From contig NZ_RJZE01000006.1 in NCBI RefSeq assembly GCF_003986935.1, forward strand, positions 186,001-250,000: 64,000 nucleotides of DNA, read 5' to 3'. Below are positions 27,343 through 38,019 of the stretch, one piece after another. The position numbers and the translations under genes are program-made. The DNA comes from Paraburkholderia kururiensis JCM 10599 = LMG 19447 (GTDB lineage Bacteria > Pseudomonadota > Gammaproteobacteria > Burkholderiales > Burkholderiaceae). The first letter of the stretch is position 1. Each line of letters begins with the position of its first letter. The notes under the pieces were generated by a model that saw only the letters and a list, made by a program, of their open reading frames with translations, ran no database searches and was not told where the DNA came from.

Positions 27343-28638
27343 TCATGCCGTCTTGTACTGATTGCGCGCTTCGGGCGTGCGATAGAGCACGAGCGTCGCG
27401 ATGAGCCCGCAGATCGCGGCCACGCCCATCCATGCGCCCGGCGCTGCCTTGTTGCCGCTCACGTGAATGAGCAGCGTCGAGATGGCGGGCGTGAAGCCGC
27501 CAATGGTCGTCGCAAGGCTGTACGCGAGCGAAAAACCCGCGGTGCGCACGTCGGACGGCATCACCTCGGTGAGCGCCACCACCATCGCGCCGTTGTAGCT
27601 GCCGTACAGGAACGAGAGCCACATTTCGACCGCGAGCAGGCGGCCGAACGACGGATCGGCCACGAGCCACTGCACCGCCGGGTACGCCGTGAGAATCGTG
27701 AGAACCGTGAAGGCGATCAGCACGGGACGCCGCCCGATACGGTCCGACAGTGCGCCCGAAAGCGGCAGCCAGATCAGGTTCGACAGACCGATGCAGACCG
27801 TCACGACGAGCGTGTCGATGGCGGAGAGCTTGAGCACTTCCTTGCCGAAGGTCGGCGTGTAGGCCGTAATCATGTAGAACGACACGGTAGTCATGATCAC
27901 CATGCCCATGCCCGCCAGCACAACGCCCCAGTTCTGCGCCATCGACCTCAGGATCTCGCTCATCGACGGACGATGCTTTTTCGCGAGAAACTCATCGGTT
28001 TCCTTGAGCGAGCGGCGAATCAGGAACAGGAACGGCACGATCAGGCAGCCGATCAGGAACGGCACGCGCCAGCCCCAGGCTGTCATTTCCTCGGCGGGCA
28101 GCAGGCGGTTCAGGAACACGCCGATCAGCGCGGCGAACACCACCGCCACCTGCTGGCTGCCCGACTGCCACGACGTATAGAAGCCCTTGTTGCCCTTGGT
28201 CGCGATCTCCGAGAGATACACCGAGACGCCGCCCAGCTCGACACCGGCCGAGAAGCCCTGCAGCAGGCGTCCCGCGAGCACGAGCACGGGCGCGAGCGCG
28301 CCGATCGTCGCATAGCCCGGAATCGCGGCCACGGTGAGCGTGCCGAGCGCCATCAGCGCGAGCGTGAGAATGAGGCCCTTGCGGCGGCCGTGATGGTCGA
28401 TGTAGGCGCCGAGCACGATGGCGCCGATGGGTCGCATCAGAAAGCCGGCGCCGAACACGGAGAGCGACAGCATGAGCGAAGCGAAGGCGTTGCCGCTCGG
28501 GAAATAGGTCTTGGCAATCGCCGATGCGTAATAGCCGTAGACCATGAAGTCGTACATTTCCAGGAAGTTGCCGCTGACGACGCGGAACACAGTCCGGGCT
28601 TTCGACTCGTTGGGCGATGCGTGGGACGCAGTAGACAT
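27343..28638 (-). CDS. MFS transporter, MHS family, citrate/tricarballylate:proton symporter type
   Basis: A 431-residue protein with 12 predicted membrane segments. After a short cytoplasmic start comes [23 protein letters not shown], which closely resembles TcuC/CitA citrate and tricarballylate carriers. It has [21 protein letters not shown] in the loop 2-3 motif and [11 protein letters not shown] in the second half. The start MSTASHA at 28638 was chosen over an in-frame extension of 44 basic, hydrophilic residues. No tcuA, tcuB or tcuR gene is next to it, so citrate or a related tricarboxylate is only a likely substrate. Confidence 0.85.
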   Translation of the reverse strand: MSTASHASPNESKARTVFRVVSGNFLEMYDFMVYGYYASAIAKTYFPSGNAFASLMLSLSVFGAGFLMRPIGAIVLGAYIDHHGRRKGLILTLALMALGTLTVAAIPGYATIGALAPVLVLAGRLLQGFSAGVELGGVSVYLSEIATKGNKGFYTSWQSGSQQVAVVFAALIGVFLNRLLPAEEMTAWGWRVPFLIGCLIVPFLFLIRRSLKETDEFLAKKHRPSMSEILRSMAQNWGVVLAGMGMVIMTTVSFYMITAYTPTFGKEVLKLSAIDTLVVTVCIGLSNLIWLPLSGALSDRIGRRPVLIAFTVLTILTAYPAVQWLVADPSFGRLLAVEMWLSFLYGSYNGAMVVALTEVMPSDVRTAGFSLAYSLATTIGGFTPAISTLLIHVSGNKAAPGAWMGVAAICGLIATLVLYRTPEARNQYKTA

Positions 28639-28982
28639 GACACTCTCTGAATAGCGCGCCGCGCGGCACGGCCGCACGGCTCTGAGTTGACGACTGGGGC
28701 GCCGCGCCGGAGCGGGACGCCTCGGGATATCCCTGATAGGGTCTACCCTTATCGCGCTGGGGCGGGCCATTATGCGCGGCTCGTCGAGGCGTCGATATCA
28801 GGGTTAAACCTGATCCAGCGAGCATCCGGCTGCGCCTCGTCGAACCACGCGCCGCCTGGCACCATGAGGCGAGCCGCCGCGCCCTGCCTATCTTTCGCGT
28901 ACGCCGCCCGCCGCAAACGCGGCAGAAGGCGACGGAAGGTGGCAGTACACTCTACCCTCCCCTCCGTTTTCGATGCAGCCCG
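28639..28982. promoter_or_regulatory. Divergent intergenic region with two palindromic sites
   Basis: 344 nt between the MFS gene (minus) and the acetyltransferase gene (plus). GATAGGGT-CT-ACCCTTATC at 28735-28753 is an inverted repeat with one bulged base. ATCAGGGTTAAACCTGAT around 28797-28814 is a near-perfect palindrome. Both are about 100-175 nt upstream of the transporter start and could be operators. No coding sequence is credible here. Confidence 0.4.
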
Positions 28983-29546
28983 ATGCACGCCGACCGCTCC
29001 GCCACGCCTGCCCCGCTTACCCCGCTCACGTTGTCCCTGCGTACCGCGACACCCGCCGACGCCCCGCTCATCGCCGCCATGCATGCGGTGAGCTGGCAGG
29101 CCACCTATCGCGGGCTGCTGCCCGACACGTTCCTCGATACCGAAGTGAGCAATGACCGTGCGGCCTATTGGCGCGCGCGGCTCGAAGCGCCGGGCGAAGA
29201 GCGGCGGCTCGTGCAGATCGCCGAGCGCGCGCCGCACGAACCGGTGGGCTTCATGTGCGTGGAGCGGCAGATCGGCTCGCCATGGGGCGTGCTGCTCGAC
29301 AACCTTCACGCGATGCCGGCATGGCAAGGCATGGGCGCCGGCAAGCTGATGATGCGCGCAGCGAAAGACTGGGCACGCGAACAGGGCGAGACGCAGCTCT
29401 ACCTATACGTGCTGGAAGGAAATGCCCCGGCCATCGCGTTCTACGAAAGCCAGGGCTGGCAATACTCGGGCGCCGAACCGGACAAGATGGGCGGCATCGA
29501 CATCACCGCGCTGCGTTACGTCTACCGGCTCCACGCGCAGGGCTGA
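28983..29546 (+). CDS. GNAT-family N-acetyltransferase
   Basis: A 187-residue GNAT enzyme that transfers an acetyl group from acetyl-CoA to an amine. Core motifs: LRTATPADAPLIAAMHAVSWQATYRGLLPD (motif C/D region), VLLDNLHAMPAWQGMGAGKLMM (the acetyl-CoA pyrophosphate loop, motif A, here QGMGAG), then LYVLEGNAPAIAFYESQGW (motif B). Substrate unknown. The gene converges on the next one with a 27-nt spacer. Confidence 0.88.
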   Translation: MHADRSATPAPLTPLTLSLRTATPADAPLIAAMHAVSWQATYRGLLPDTFLDTEVSNDRAAYWRARLEAPGEERRLVQIAERAPHEPVGFMCVERQIGSPWGVLLDNLHAMPAWQGMGAGKLMMRAAKDWAREQGETQLYLYVLEGNAPAIAFYESQGWQYSGAEPDKMGGIDITALRYVYRLHAQG

Positions 29547-29573
29547 GCGCAGCCGCCACAGCGAGGCGAGGCG

Positions 29574-30911
29574 CTAGAACCGCGTTTCGCGCGCCACTCG
29601 CAGGAAGGTATCGAGCAGCGGCGTGCAGTCGAGCAGTTCCGGTCCGCCCGCGCGGTGAAATTCGGGGTGCCACTGCACGCCCACCACGAACGGCGCGCGC
29701 CGGTAGCGCACGGCTTCGATCAGGCCATCGCCCGCCGAGACCGCCTCCACGTTCAGGTCGCGGCCCAGCGTCTTCACGGCCTGATGGTGAATCGAGTTGA
29801 CGATAGCCTCGCGCCGGCCCGGGAACATGTGCGAGAGCGTGGAGCCCTCCGGAAAATGGATGGCGTGGCGATGCTGGTCGTAATGCTCGCTCACGTGGAC
29901 GCCCGCGGTCGGCACGTCCGTCGCGATGTCCTGGTAGAGCGTGCCGCCGAACGCGACGTTGATCAGCTGGCAGCCGCGGCACACGCCCAGCACCGGCTTG
30001 CCCGACTCGACGAATTCGTGCAGCAGCTCCAGTTCGTACATGTCGCGCACGCGGTCGCCGGGCCATTCGGGCCGCGCGGCGCCGTCGGCATAGGTTTGCG
30101 GCGAGACGTCCGCACCGCCCTGCAACAGCAGCCCGTCGAGATGCTTCGCGTAGTCGCGCAGGCGGATGTTGCTCGGGTGCAACATGCCCTGATGACCGAC
30201 TGTCGGGATCATGAACACCAGCACGTCACGCGACATCACCCAGTGCGCGATGGATTCCTCCAGATACTGCAGCGTCTTGCCCCGCAGGCCGACCGCCCCC
30301 GGCTCAGGGTGGAAGATGCGCGCCGACACGCCGATGCGCAGCGTGCGCTGCGTGATGCGCTGCCCGGCGCGGTCGAAAATCTGCCGCGCGCGGGCCGCGA
30401 TGATGCGCCCGAACACCGACCACGCCGAATCGTTCTGGTGCAGGTAGCGCGGCGCGCCGGGCGGCAAGGCGCCAGGCGGCGGCGGATTCTGCGCGGTGAA
30501 GTCGGGCGCCTGGCCGAAACCGGCCGGCGCGGTGCCGGGCCGTGAGCCGGATGCCTGGCTGGATGAAGTCGATGAGGCCGAGGCAGCAGCATCGACGGAA
30601 GACGACGACGCCCGCGCGGCTTCGGCCTGTGCAGCTTGCGCCGCAGCCGCTTCCGCCTGGGCGGTGGCCCGCTGCGCCGCGCCTTGCGGCGCTTTCTGCT
30701 CCGTGGTCGTTACGGTCGAGGCACTGGAGGGGGCATCGGTGGACGCACGCTCCGCCGCGGAGGCGTCCTTGCCCGGCGCCTCTTCTGGCGGCGTTGGACG
30801 CGCGGCGGCCGCGGTCGGCGTGCTCGCCATATTCGACGCGCCAGGAAGTTCGGTGGAAGAAGCGGAAGGGGAACCGGCAAGACCGGTGGGAAGAGGATTG
30901 TTTTCGCTCAT
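29574..30911 (-). CDS. Class I glutamine amidotransferase-like hydrolase (PuuD family) with long disordered N-terminus
   Basis: A 445-residue protein in two parts. The first ~165 residues are low-complexity Ser/Ala/Thr/Pro/Gln sequence with an Ala-Gln coiled stretch. The rest is a gamma-glutamyl-GABA hydrolase-like (peptidase C26) domain: RIGVSARIFHPEP, LLLQGGADVSPQTY, the nucleophile Cys in GVCRGCQLINVAFGG, and the catalytic His in VGVQWHPEFH. PuuD enzymes are usually ~250 residues, so the extension is unusual. No other putrescine-utilisation gene is nearby, so the gamma-glutamyl substrate is uncertain. Confidence 0.88.
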   Translation of the reverse strand: MSENNPLPTGLAGSPSASSTELPGASNMASTPTAAAARPTPPEEAPGKDASAAERASTDAPSSASTVTTTEQKAPQGAAQRATAQAEAAAAQAAQAEAARASSSSVDAAASASSTSSSQASGSRPGTAPAGFGQAPDFTAQNPPPPGALPPGAPRYLHQNDSAWSVFGRIIAARARQIFDRAGQRITQRTLRIGVSARIFHPEPGAVGLRGKTLQYLEESIAHWVMSRDVLVFMIPTVGHQGMLHPSNIRLRDYAKHLDGLLLQGGADVSPQTYADGAARPEWPGDRVRDMYELELLHEFVESGKPVLGVCRGCQLINVAFGGTLYQDIATDVPTAGVHVSEHYDQHRHAIHFPEGSTLSHMFPGRREAIVNSIHHQAVKTLGRDLNVEAVSAGDGLIEAVRYRRAPFVVGVQWHPEFHRAGGPELLDCTPLLDTFLRVARETRF

Positions 30912-31075
30912 GACTTCGGGTCAGGCGCGCGCCGCACGCAAACGGGTGGACATAGCGCGATTATCCGCCAGCACGTCGCCGCGCGGCAAACCGGCCCTTC
31001 GTGCCCCATCTTCGCGGCCCTTCGTCGTGCCCATTCCGTCATGCCCCTTCTGCCGCGCCGGCCGCGTCGCGCATT

Positions 31076-32833
31076 TCACGGGTCCGGCTGCTCGTTGAGC
31101 GTTTCCTTGAAGGCGATCTGCATGCTCGCGTGAATCTTCACGCACCAGCGCCAGAGCACCGCCATCAAGAGCGCCGCGCAGACAAGCACCGCTGCGAGCA
31201 GCCCCACGGGCGGCAGGATGGCGCCCGAGAGCGCCGCCACCAGCAGGAACACCCCGATCATCGACACCACCGGCACGAGTTGCGCAATCGTCTGTCGGAT
31301 CGCGCCCGTGAAGCGCCCCGCCGTGGCCGGCTGCACGCTCACCTCGGCGAGCAGCATCGCAAGCGACGTCGCCTTGCGCCACACCGCGACGAGAAACGGC
31401 ATGGAGAGCACGAGCGCCCCGCTCCAGAGCACCACGCGCCGCATCGACTCCTCGCCGAGCCAGTTGGCGAGCAAGCCGCTCGTCCAGGGCGCGCTGTACG
31501 ACACGCCAAGAAAGATCGCGGCAACGAGCGCGAGATTCACGGCGATCTGTACGACGATCGGCCCCGTCATGCCGAGCACCGTCGGCTCGCCGCTGGCCGG
31601 CCGCAGACTGCGCAACCACTGGCCGTACAGGCCGAAGACGTTCGCGAGCGTAGGCGGCATCGCGTTCGCCACACGCCGCGAGAGCGGGTCGGCCACGCGG
31701 ATCAGATAAGGCGTGGTGAGCGTCGTGAGCGCGGAGACCGATACCGCCACGGGGTAAAGGAACGCGCTCGTCACCTTCAGCGTGAGCCCGAGCGAGGCGA
31801 TGATGAACGAGAACTCGCCGATCTGCGAAACGGTCATGCCCACGCGCATCGCCGTGCGGCCGTCCTTGCCCGCGAGAAAAGTGCCGAGTCCGCACGACAC
31901 CAGTTTGCCGAGAATCACCGCCGCCGTGATCGTCGCGATGGGCAGCGCGTAGTCCACGAGCACGAGCGGATTGAGCATCAGCCCGATGGTCACGAAGAAG
32001 ATGGCCGAAAACGCGTCGCGCAGCGGCGCGATGAGATGCTCGATGCGATGCAGATGGCGTGACTCGGCCATGATCGCGCCGATCAGAAAGGCACCCAGCG
32101 CGATGCTGTAGTCGAGCTTCACGACGAGCAGGCAAAAGCCGAAGCAGAAGCCGAGCACGGCGACCAGCAGCATCTCGTCGCTACCCGTGCGCGCCACGTA
32201 GGCGAGCGCGCGCGGCACAACGAGAATGCCCGCCACCAGCGAAACGGTCATGAAGAGCAGCAGCTTGCCGAGCGTGACGAAGGCGATGCCCGCCGAAAGC
32301 TGCCCCGTCTGAGCGATGCCCGAAAGCAGCACGAGCATCGCGATGCCGAGAATGTCCTCGACGATCAGAATGCCGAACACGAGCTGCGCGAAGCTTTCGC
32401 GCTTGAGGCCGAGTTCGGAGAGCGCCTTGACGATGATCGTCGTGGACGAAATGGCAAGAATGGCGCCCAGAAAGAGCGAGTCCATCGGACTCCAGCCGAA
32501 CGCGCGGCCAATCTCGAAGCCGATCCACAGCATCAGCACGATTTCGGAGAGCGCGGCCACCACGGCCGTCGCGCCCACACGAAAGAGCTTGCGCAGGCTG
32601 AATTCGAGGCCGAGCGAGAACATCAGGAACACCACGCCAAGCTCACCGAGCGTCTGGATGGTCTGTTCGTCGTGAATCAGCTGGAACGGCGGCGTGTACG
32701 GGCCGATGATCACGCCGGCCGCGATGTACCCGAGCACCACCGGCTGCCTCAGGCGATGGAACAGCACGGTGACGATACCTGCGAGCACCATCACGACCGC
32801 CAGGTCCTGAATGAAGCCGATGCCGTGGTGCAT
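31076..32833 (-). CDS. Monovalent cation:proton antiporter, CPA2 family (KefB/C-like)
   Basis: A 585-residue integral membrane protein with 12 or more predicted helices. The N-terminal ~385 residues carry CPA2 features: VVLGYIAAGVIIGPYTPPF, GVVFLMFSLGLEFSLRKL, SSTTIIVKALSELG, VEDILGIAML and GAFLIGAIMAESRHLHRIEHLIAPLRDAFSAIFF. The ~200-residue C-terminal part has four further hydrophobic segments, with no RCK/TrkA-N nucleotide-binding domain. The absence of that domain separates it from glutathione-gated KefB/KefC. It probably exchanges K+ or Na+ for protons. Confidence 0.87.
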   Translation of the reverse strand: MHHGIGFIQDLAVVMVLAGIVTVLFHRLRQPVVLGYIAAGVIIGPYTPPFQLIHDEQTIQTLGELGVVFLMFSLGLEFSLRKLFRVGATAVVAALSEIVLMLWIGFEIGRAFGWSPMDSLFLGAILAISSTTIIVKALSELGLKRESFAQLVFGILIVEDILGIAMLVLLSGIAQTGQLSAGIAFVTLGKLLLFMTVSLVAGILVVPRALAYVARTGSDEMLLVAVLGFCFGFCLLVVKLDYSIALGAFLIGAIMAESRHLHRIEHLIAPLRDAFSAIFFVTIGLMLNPLVLVDYALPIATITAAVILGKLVSCGLGTFLAGKDGRTAMRVGMTVSQIGEFSFIIASLGLTLKVTSAFLYPVAVSVSALTTLTTPYLIRVADPLSRRVANAMPPTLANVFGLYGQWLRSLRPASGEPTVLGMTGPIVVQIAVNLALVAAIFLGVSYSAPWTSGLLANWLGEESMRRVVLWSGALVLSMPFLVAVWRKATSLAMLLAEVSVQPATAGRFTGAIRQTIAQLVPVVSMIGVFLLVAALSGAILPPVGLLAAVLVCAALLMAVLWRWCVKIHASMQIAFKETLNEQPDP

Positions 32834-33054
32834 GAAGACGATTCCTTACGAACAGTAATGTGAAGTGCGATGGTACCGCAGGCGACGAAGAGGCCGAAAC
32901 GTGAGCGGCATGGCGCCCGACCCTTCTGGCGGTGAGCGCAAGCCGGTCGCCGGCACGGACAGGCCCTAGAATGTGGCCCACGTCCACGCCCACGCCGCCC
33001 GAGCGCCTCAGCACTCAAAGCGAAGCGAGCCCCACCACTGCACGCCGCACGACC

Positions 33055-34443
33055 ATGACGACCCACGCCGACGCCTCCCTCCCCTTCCCGCCGCTCGCCC
33101 GGCTGGCCGCCGACCTCGCCGCGGGCCGCACCACGAGTCGCGCGCTCGTCGAGACCGCGCTCGAACGCATCGCCGACCCGGCGGGCCAGGGTTCCACCGT
33201 GTTCCTTCACGTCGATGCCGCGAGCGCCCGCGCCGCCGCGGACGCCCACGACCGCCTGCGCGCCGCCGGTACGGTGCTCTCGCCGCTTGCGGGCATTCCC
33301 GTGTCGGTGAAGGACCTGTTCGACGTCGAAGGCCAGGTGACTCGCGCCGGTTCCCGCGCGCTCGCGAACGCGGCACCGGCCACGACCGACGCGGTCGCCG
33401 TGGCACGGCTCAAACGCGCAGGCGCCGTGATCGTGGGACGCACCAACATGAGCGAGTTCGCGTTCTCCGGGCTCGGGCTCAATCCGCATTACGGGCATCC
33501 GCTCTCGCCCTGGCAGCGCAACGTGAAAGGTGACGAGCGGGTGGCGGGCGGGTCGTCGTCGGGTGCGGCGGCGTCGGTCGCGGACGGCATGGCCGCCGTG
33601 GCGCTCGGCACCGACACGGGCGGCTCCATCCGCATTCCCGCCGCGCTGTGCGGCCTGACCGGCTTCAAGCCCACGGCCGCGCGCATTCCCAGACAGGGCG
33701 GCGTGCCGCTATCGACCACACTGGATTCGTTCGGGCCGATCGGCATGACCGTGGCGTGCTGCGCACTCGTGGACCGCATCCTCGCGGGACTCGAGCCGCA
33801 TGTTCCGGCGGCACGCAGCATTGAAGGACTGCGGCTCGGCGTGCTGACGAACTACGTGACCGATGGCGTGGAGCCCGCCGTCGCCGCAACGCTCGATACG
33901 GCGCTCAAGCACCTGGAAGCCGCGGGCGCCATCGTAAGTGAGGTTCGGTTCGCGCCGTTCGACCGGTTGCCCGAGATCAACCGCTTCGGCTTCTCGCCCA
34001 TCGAGGCTTACGCGTGGCACCGTCCGCTGCTCGCCGAGCACCGCGACGCTTACGATCCGCGTGTGCTCGCTCGCATCCTGAAGGGCGAACCGGCCACGGC
34101 CGCCGACTATCTCGACCTCATGGCCGAACGCGCCGCGATGCTCGAAGCGGCGCAAACCACGCTGTGGCAGCGCTTCGACGCGGTCGTGGCGCCCACGGTG
34201 CCCATCGCGCCGCCGCGCGTGGCCGACCTCGAACACGACGACGACGCGTTCGGCCGCACCAACGCCCTGGTGTTGCGCAACCCGTCCGCGTTCAATTTCC
34301 TCGACGCCTGCGCGCTCTCGCTGCCGTGCCACGCGCGCGGCACGGCGCCGGTCGGGCTGATGCTCGCCAGCGCGCCCTGGGCGGACGACGTCCTGCTCGC
34401 CACGGGCCGCGCCGTGGAAGCGGTGCTGAGCACGATCCGCTAG
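33055..34443 (+). CDS. Amidase signature-family hydrolase
   Basis: A 462-residue amidase. The Ser-cisSer-Lys triad is visible: the Lys in [14 protein letters not shown], the cis-Ser in [16 protein letters not shown] and the nucleophile Ser in [16 protein letters not shown]. The C-terminal region ([26 protein letters not shown]) matches AtzF/indoleacetamide-hydrolase-like members more than GatA, and no gatB or gatC is nearby. The start MTTHADAS at 33055 fits family alignments; an upstream extension of 41 residues is unlikely. Substrate unknown. Confidence 0.86.
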   Translation: MTTHADASLPFPPLARLAADLAAGRTTSRALVETALERIADPAGQGSTVFLHVDAASARAAADAHDRLRAAGTVLSPLAGIPVSVKDLFDVEGQVTRAGSRALANAAPATTDAVAVARLKRAGAVIVGRTNMSEFAFSGLGLNPHYGHPLSPWQRNVKGDERVAGGSSSGAAASVADGMAAVALGTDTGGSIRIPAALCGLTGFKPTAARIPRQGGVPLSTTLDSFGPIGMTVACCALVDRILAGLEPHVPAARSIEGLRLGVLTNYVTDGVEPAVAATLDTALKHLEAAGAIVSEVRFAPFDRLPEINRFGFSPIEAYAWHRPLLAEHRDAYDPRVLARILKGEPATAADYLDLMAERAAMLEAAQTTLWQRFDAVVAPTVPIAPPRVADLEHDDDAFGRTNALVLRNPSAFNFLDACALSLPCHARGTAPVGLMLASAPWADDVLLATGRAVEAVLSTIR

Positions 34444-34570
34444 ACCCGGACCGGCGCCGCGGAACCGGCGAGGCGCCGCGACGACCGTCACACGCTTCGC
34501 GCTAGAATCGCGCAACGCTTCGCCCGACTTAATCCACACAATTCGCACACGATTCGCCACACGACCCGAT

Positions 34571-35077
34571 ATGAACTACAACGATGCCCTGTTGCGCCGC
34601 GAGCGCTCCCTGCTGGTCCTGCTCGGCTTCATCTGCCTTGCGCTCGTGGGCGGCGCACTCTGGCTGCAATACTTCAAGAACGAAGACCCGTGCCCGCTGT
34701 GCATCATCCAGCGCTACTTCTTCCTGCTGATCGCCGTCTTCGCGTTCCTCGGCGCGCGCTTTCGCAGTTGGGGCGGCGTGCGCGTGCTCGAAGCGCTGGC
34801 GGCACTCTCGGCGCTAGGCGGCATCATTACCGCGGTGCGCCATGTCTATGTGCAGGCTCATCCGGGCTTCAGCTGCGGCTTCGACGCACTGCAACCGCTC
34901 GTGGACAGCCTGCCGCCCGCGCACTGGCTGCCCGGCGTCTTCAAGGTGGCCGGCCTGTGCGAAACGCCGTATCCGCCGATACTCGGCCTCTCGCTGCCGG
35001 CCTGGGCGCTCGTCGGCTTTGCTCTCGCGTTCGTATCGCTCGTGTTGAGCCTGTGGGGCAATCGCGGCCGGCGCTGA
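34571..35077 (+). CDS. dsbB: Disulfide bond formation protein B
   Basis: An inner-membrane oxidoreductase that reoxidises DsbA with ubiquinone. The 168-residue protein has four membrane segments and both cysteine pairs: Cys41/Cys44 in DPCPLC and Cys102/Cys130 in the second periplasmic loop. Arg48 after the first pair (IIQRYFF) corresponds to the quinone-interacting arginine. The length is standard. Confidence 0.95.
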   Translation: MNYNDALLRRERSLLVLLGFICLALVGGALWLQYFKNEDPCPLCIIQRYFFLLIAVFAFLGARFRSWGGVRVLEALAALSALGGIITAVRHVYVQAHPGFSCGFDALQPLVDSLPPAHWLPGVFKVAGLCETPYPPILGLSLPAWALVGFALAFVSLVLSLWGNRGRR

Positions 35078-35513
35078 AGCCGCGCGGTTGAATCGTTAGG
35101 CGCAGCGAAGCGCGGCGGTGGCGCTTGGTCTGCGCGGTGTCCGCTCCTGGGTTGTGCGTTTGCCTGGTACGTTTGCCTCGCGCCTTTGCACCGCGTGTTT
35201 CGCGCCGTCTGCCCGGATCCGCGGTTGCTTCTTCGCGCCTCTGCGGCCGCTAGACCGGCCATCTGCTCTGCAGCAGCGCCTGCCATGCGCCTCAACGCCC
35301 CTTTGACCCACGGCCGCCGCGCAACTTCTTCCCCGTAGCCGGATCGTAAGAGGGCCATGACAGCCGGCTGATAGGCTTCATCATGCGCGGGAAATATTTC
35401 TGGCCGCGAGCAGTGCTATCTTCGAACCTGGATGGCGATCTACGTGCGCGAGGCCGGCTGCGGCAGCCCGATGCGTAACGCGCGCCCGATCCGCAATGTC
35501 TCCTGGATTCACC
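35078..35513. other. Gene-free stretch upstream of the xdhA relic
   Basis: 436 nt with no credible gene. The first part (to ~35200) has short imperfect repeats of GTTTGCCT type. TGCTATCTT at 35414-35422 looks like an extended -10 box (TGnTATCTT) and may be the surviving promoter of the former xanthine dehydrogenase operon, now able to drive xdhC. Confidence 0.4.
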
Positions 35514-35735
35514 ATGACAACGCAAACCATCCGCTTCTTCCCTCGTGGCGCGGTCCACGAAATGCACCGCGTCCCGGTCACGCGCATCGTGGCCGCGTCG
35601 CGGCGTGAAGCCGTATCGCGCCCGCACAACCGCCGGCCCACGCCCCGCGCACTTGCCACCACGAACCTGATCGATACGCGAAGATGTACTGAACGTTCGC
35701 GCGCCTTCAGGCCCTACGATTCCGGTGCAACGTAG
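35514..35735 (+). pseudogene. Possible 5' relic of xdhA (xanthine dehydrogenase small subunit)
   Basis: A 73-codon frame begins MTTQTIRFFPRGAVHEMHRV and continues PVTRIVA. Small subunits of xanthine dehydrogenase in this group start with a similar T-I-R-F-x-x-R-G-A-V-x-E then T-R-T-V-L-Q-x-L-R-E, followed by the 2Fe-2S ligands. Here the similarity stops after TRIV: the sequence turns Arg-rich and none of the CxxGxCGxC ligands appears. It ends 71 nt before xdhC, where an intact xdhA-xdhB pair would be expected. I infer a decayed stub left by deletion. The match is from memory of the family and covers only ~25 residues. Confidence 0.5.
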
Positions 35736-35806
35736 AAACTGAAACGATCAATCCGCCGCCCGTGCGCTCCCGCGAGCGTTCGTGCGGCCCAGTTGGAGAA
35801 AGCCGC

Positions 35807-36823
35807 ATGCATGCCTGGCTCACCGATCTGCAACACCTGCTGGCACACGGCGACGCCGCCGTGCTGGTCACGGTCGCGCGCGTGGAAGGCTCGGTGCCGC
35901 GCGATGCCGGCACGAAGATGATCGTCACGCGCGACAGCGCGCGCCACACCATTGGCGGCGGGCACCTGGAATGGAAAGCCATCGAGATCGCCCGCCAGGT
36001 GCTGCGTGACGGCATGCGCACGCCGCACGCGCGGCGGCTCGAACGTCTCGCCCTCGGCCCGAGTCTCGGGCAGTGCTGCGGCGGCTCGGTGGTGCTCGCG
36101 TTCGAACGGCTCGACATCGGCGACCTGGGCTGGCTCGCCTCGCTTGCCAAGCGGTTGGCTGCCGGCGCCTCGACCGTTCGCAGCGTATCGTTCGGCCCCG
36201 CCCCGGACGCCGTGATGCTCTCCGATCCCGAGCCCGGCGTGCACGGCTCCGACTGCCTGCTCTGGGAAGGCGCGGGCTTCGGCAGCGACGGCGCGCTGCT
36301 GACCGAAACCATCGCGCCCAACGAATTCGAGGTGCTGCTGTTCGGCGCCTCGCACGTGGGCCACGCGCTCGTGCGCGTGCTCGGCACGCTGCCCTGCCGC
36401 GTGCGCTGGATCGACCGCCGCGAAGCCGCGTTCCCCACACCCGATGTCTTCGCCACCTACGGCGCGCCGAACGTCGTCATGGAGCCGGGCGACGCGCCCG
36501 ACGAAGCCGTCGATACCGCGGTCGCCGGCACGTACTTCATCGTGATGACGCACGACCACGCGCGTGATCTCGTGCTCGCGGAACGCATTCTGCGCCGCGG
36601 CGATTACGCGTTCTTCGGCATGATCGGCTCGCATACGAAGCGCAAGCAGTTCGAGCATCAGTTCGCGGCGCGCGGCATCGATCCGATGCAGATTGCGCGC
36701 ATGAAGTGCCCGATCGGCGTGGACGGCATCGTCGATAAGGCACCCGAAGTGATCGCGATCTCGGCGGCTGCGCAATTGCTGCAGGCTGTGGAAGCAAACG
36801 TGCATACGCGCGAGCCCGCGTGA
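35807..36823 (+). CDS. xdhC: Xanthine dehydrogenase accessory protein XdhC
   Basis: A molybdenum cofactor chaperone that sulfurates or inserts Moco into xanthine dehydrogenase. From the ATG at 35807 (GGAG eight bases upstream) it is 338 residues. The N-terminal XdhC domain has VLVTVARVEGSVPRDAGTKM and GGGHLEWKAIE; GQCCGGSV follows. The C-terminal Rossmann domain has LFGASHVGHALVRVLG, TYFIVMTHDHARDL and FFGMIGSHTKR. Its client subunits XdhA and XdhB are not encoded in the window, apart from a possible stub just upstream. It is followed by two purine deaminases. Confidence 0.93.
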   Translation: MHAWLTDLQHLLAHGDAAVLVTVARVEGSVPRDAGTKMIVTRDSARHTIGGGHLEWKAIEIARQVLRDGMRTPHARRLERLALGPSLGQCCGGSVVLAFERLDIGDLGWLASLAKRLAAGASTVRSVSFGPAPDAVMLSDPEPGVHGSDCLLWEGAGFGSDGALLTETIAPNEFEVLLFGASHVGHALVRVLGTLPCRVRWIDRREAAFPTPDVFATYGAPNVVMEPGDAPDEAVDTAVAGTYFIVMTHDHARDLVLAERILRRGDYAFFGMIGSHTKRKQFEHQFAARGIDPMQIARMKCPIGVDGIVDKAPEVIAISAAAQLLQAVEANVHTREPA

Positions 36824-36878
36824 ATACCGCGGGGCGCGCACCCTACACGTCATTCTTTACCCCAGGCACTGAAAATAA

Positions 36879-37967
<1,089 letters not shown>

Positions 37968-38019
37968 CAACACAACAACAGCACACCTCTCTCTTCAGGA
38001 TTCAGGAGACGTCGTACCC

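Noticed and set aside
35118..35306. 62-codon frame after dsbB
   Set aside because: No ribosome-binding site; low-complexity, repeat-derived sequence.
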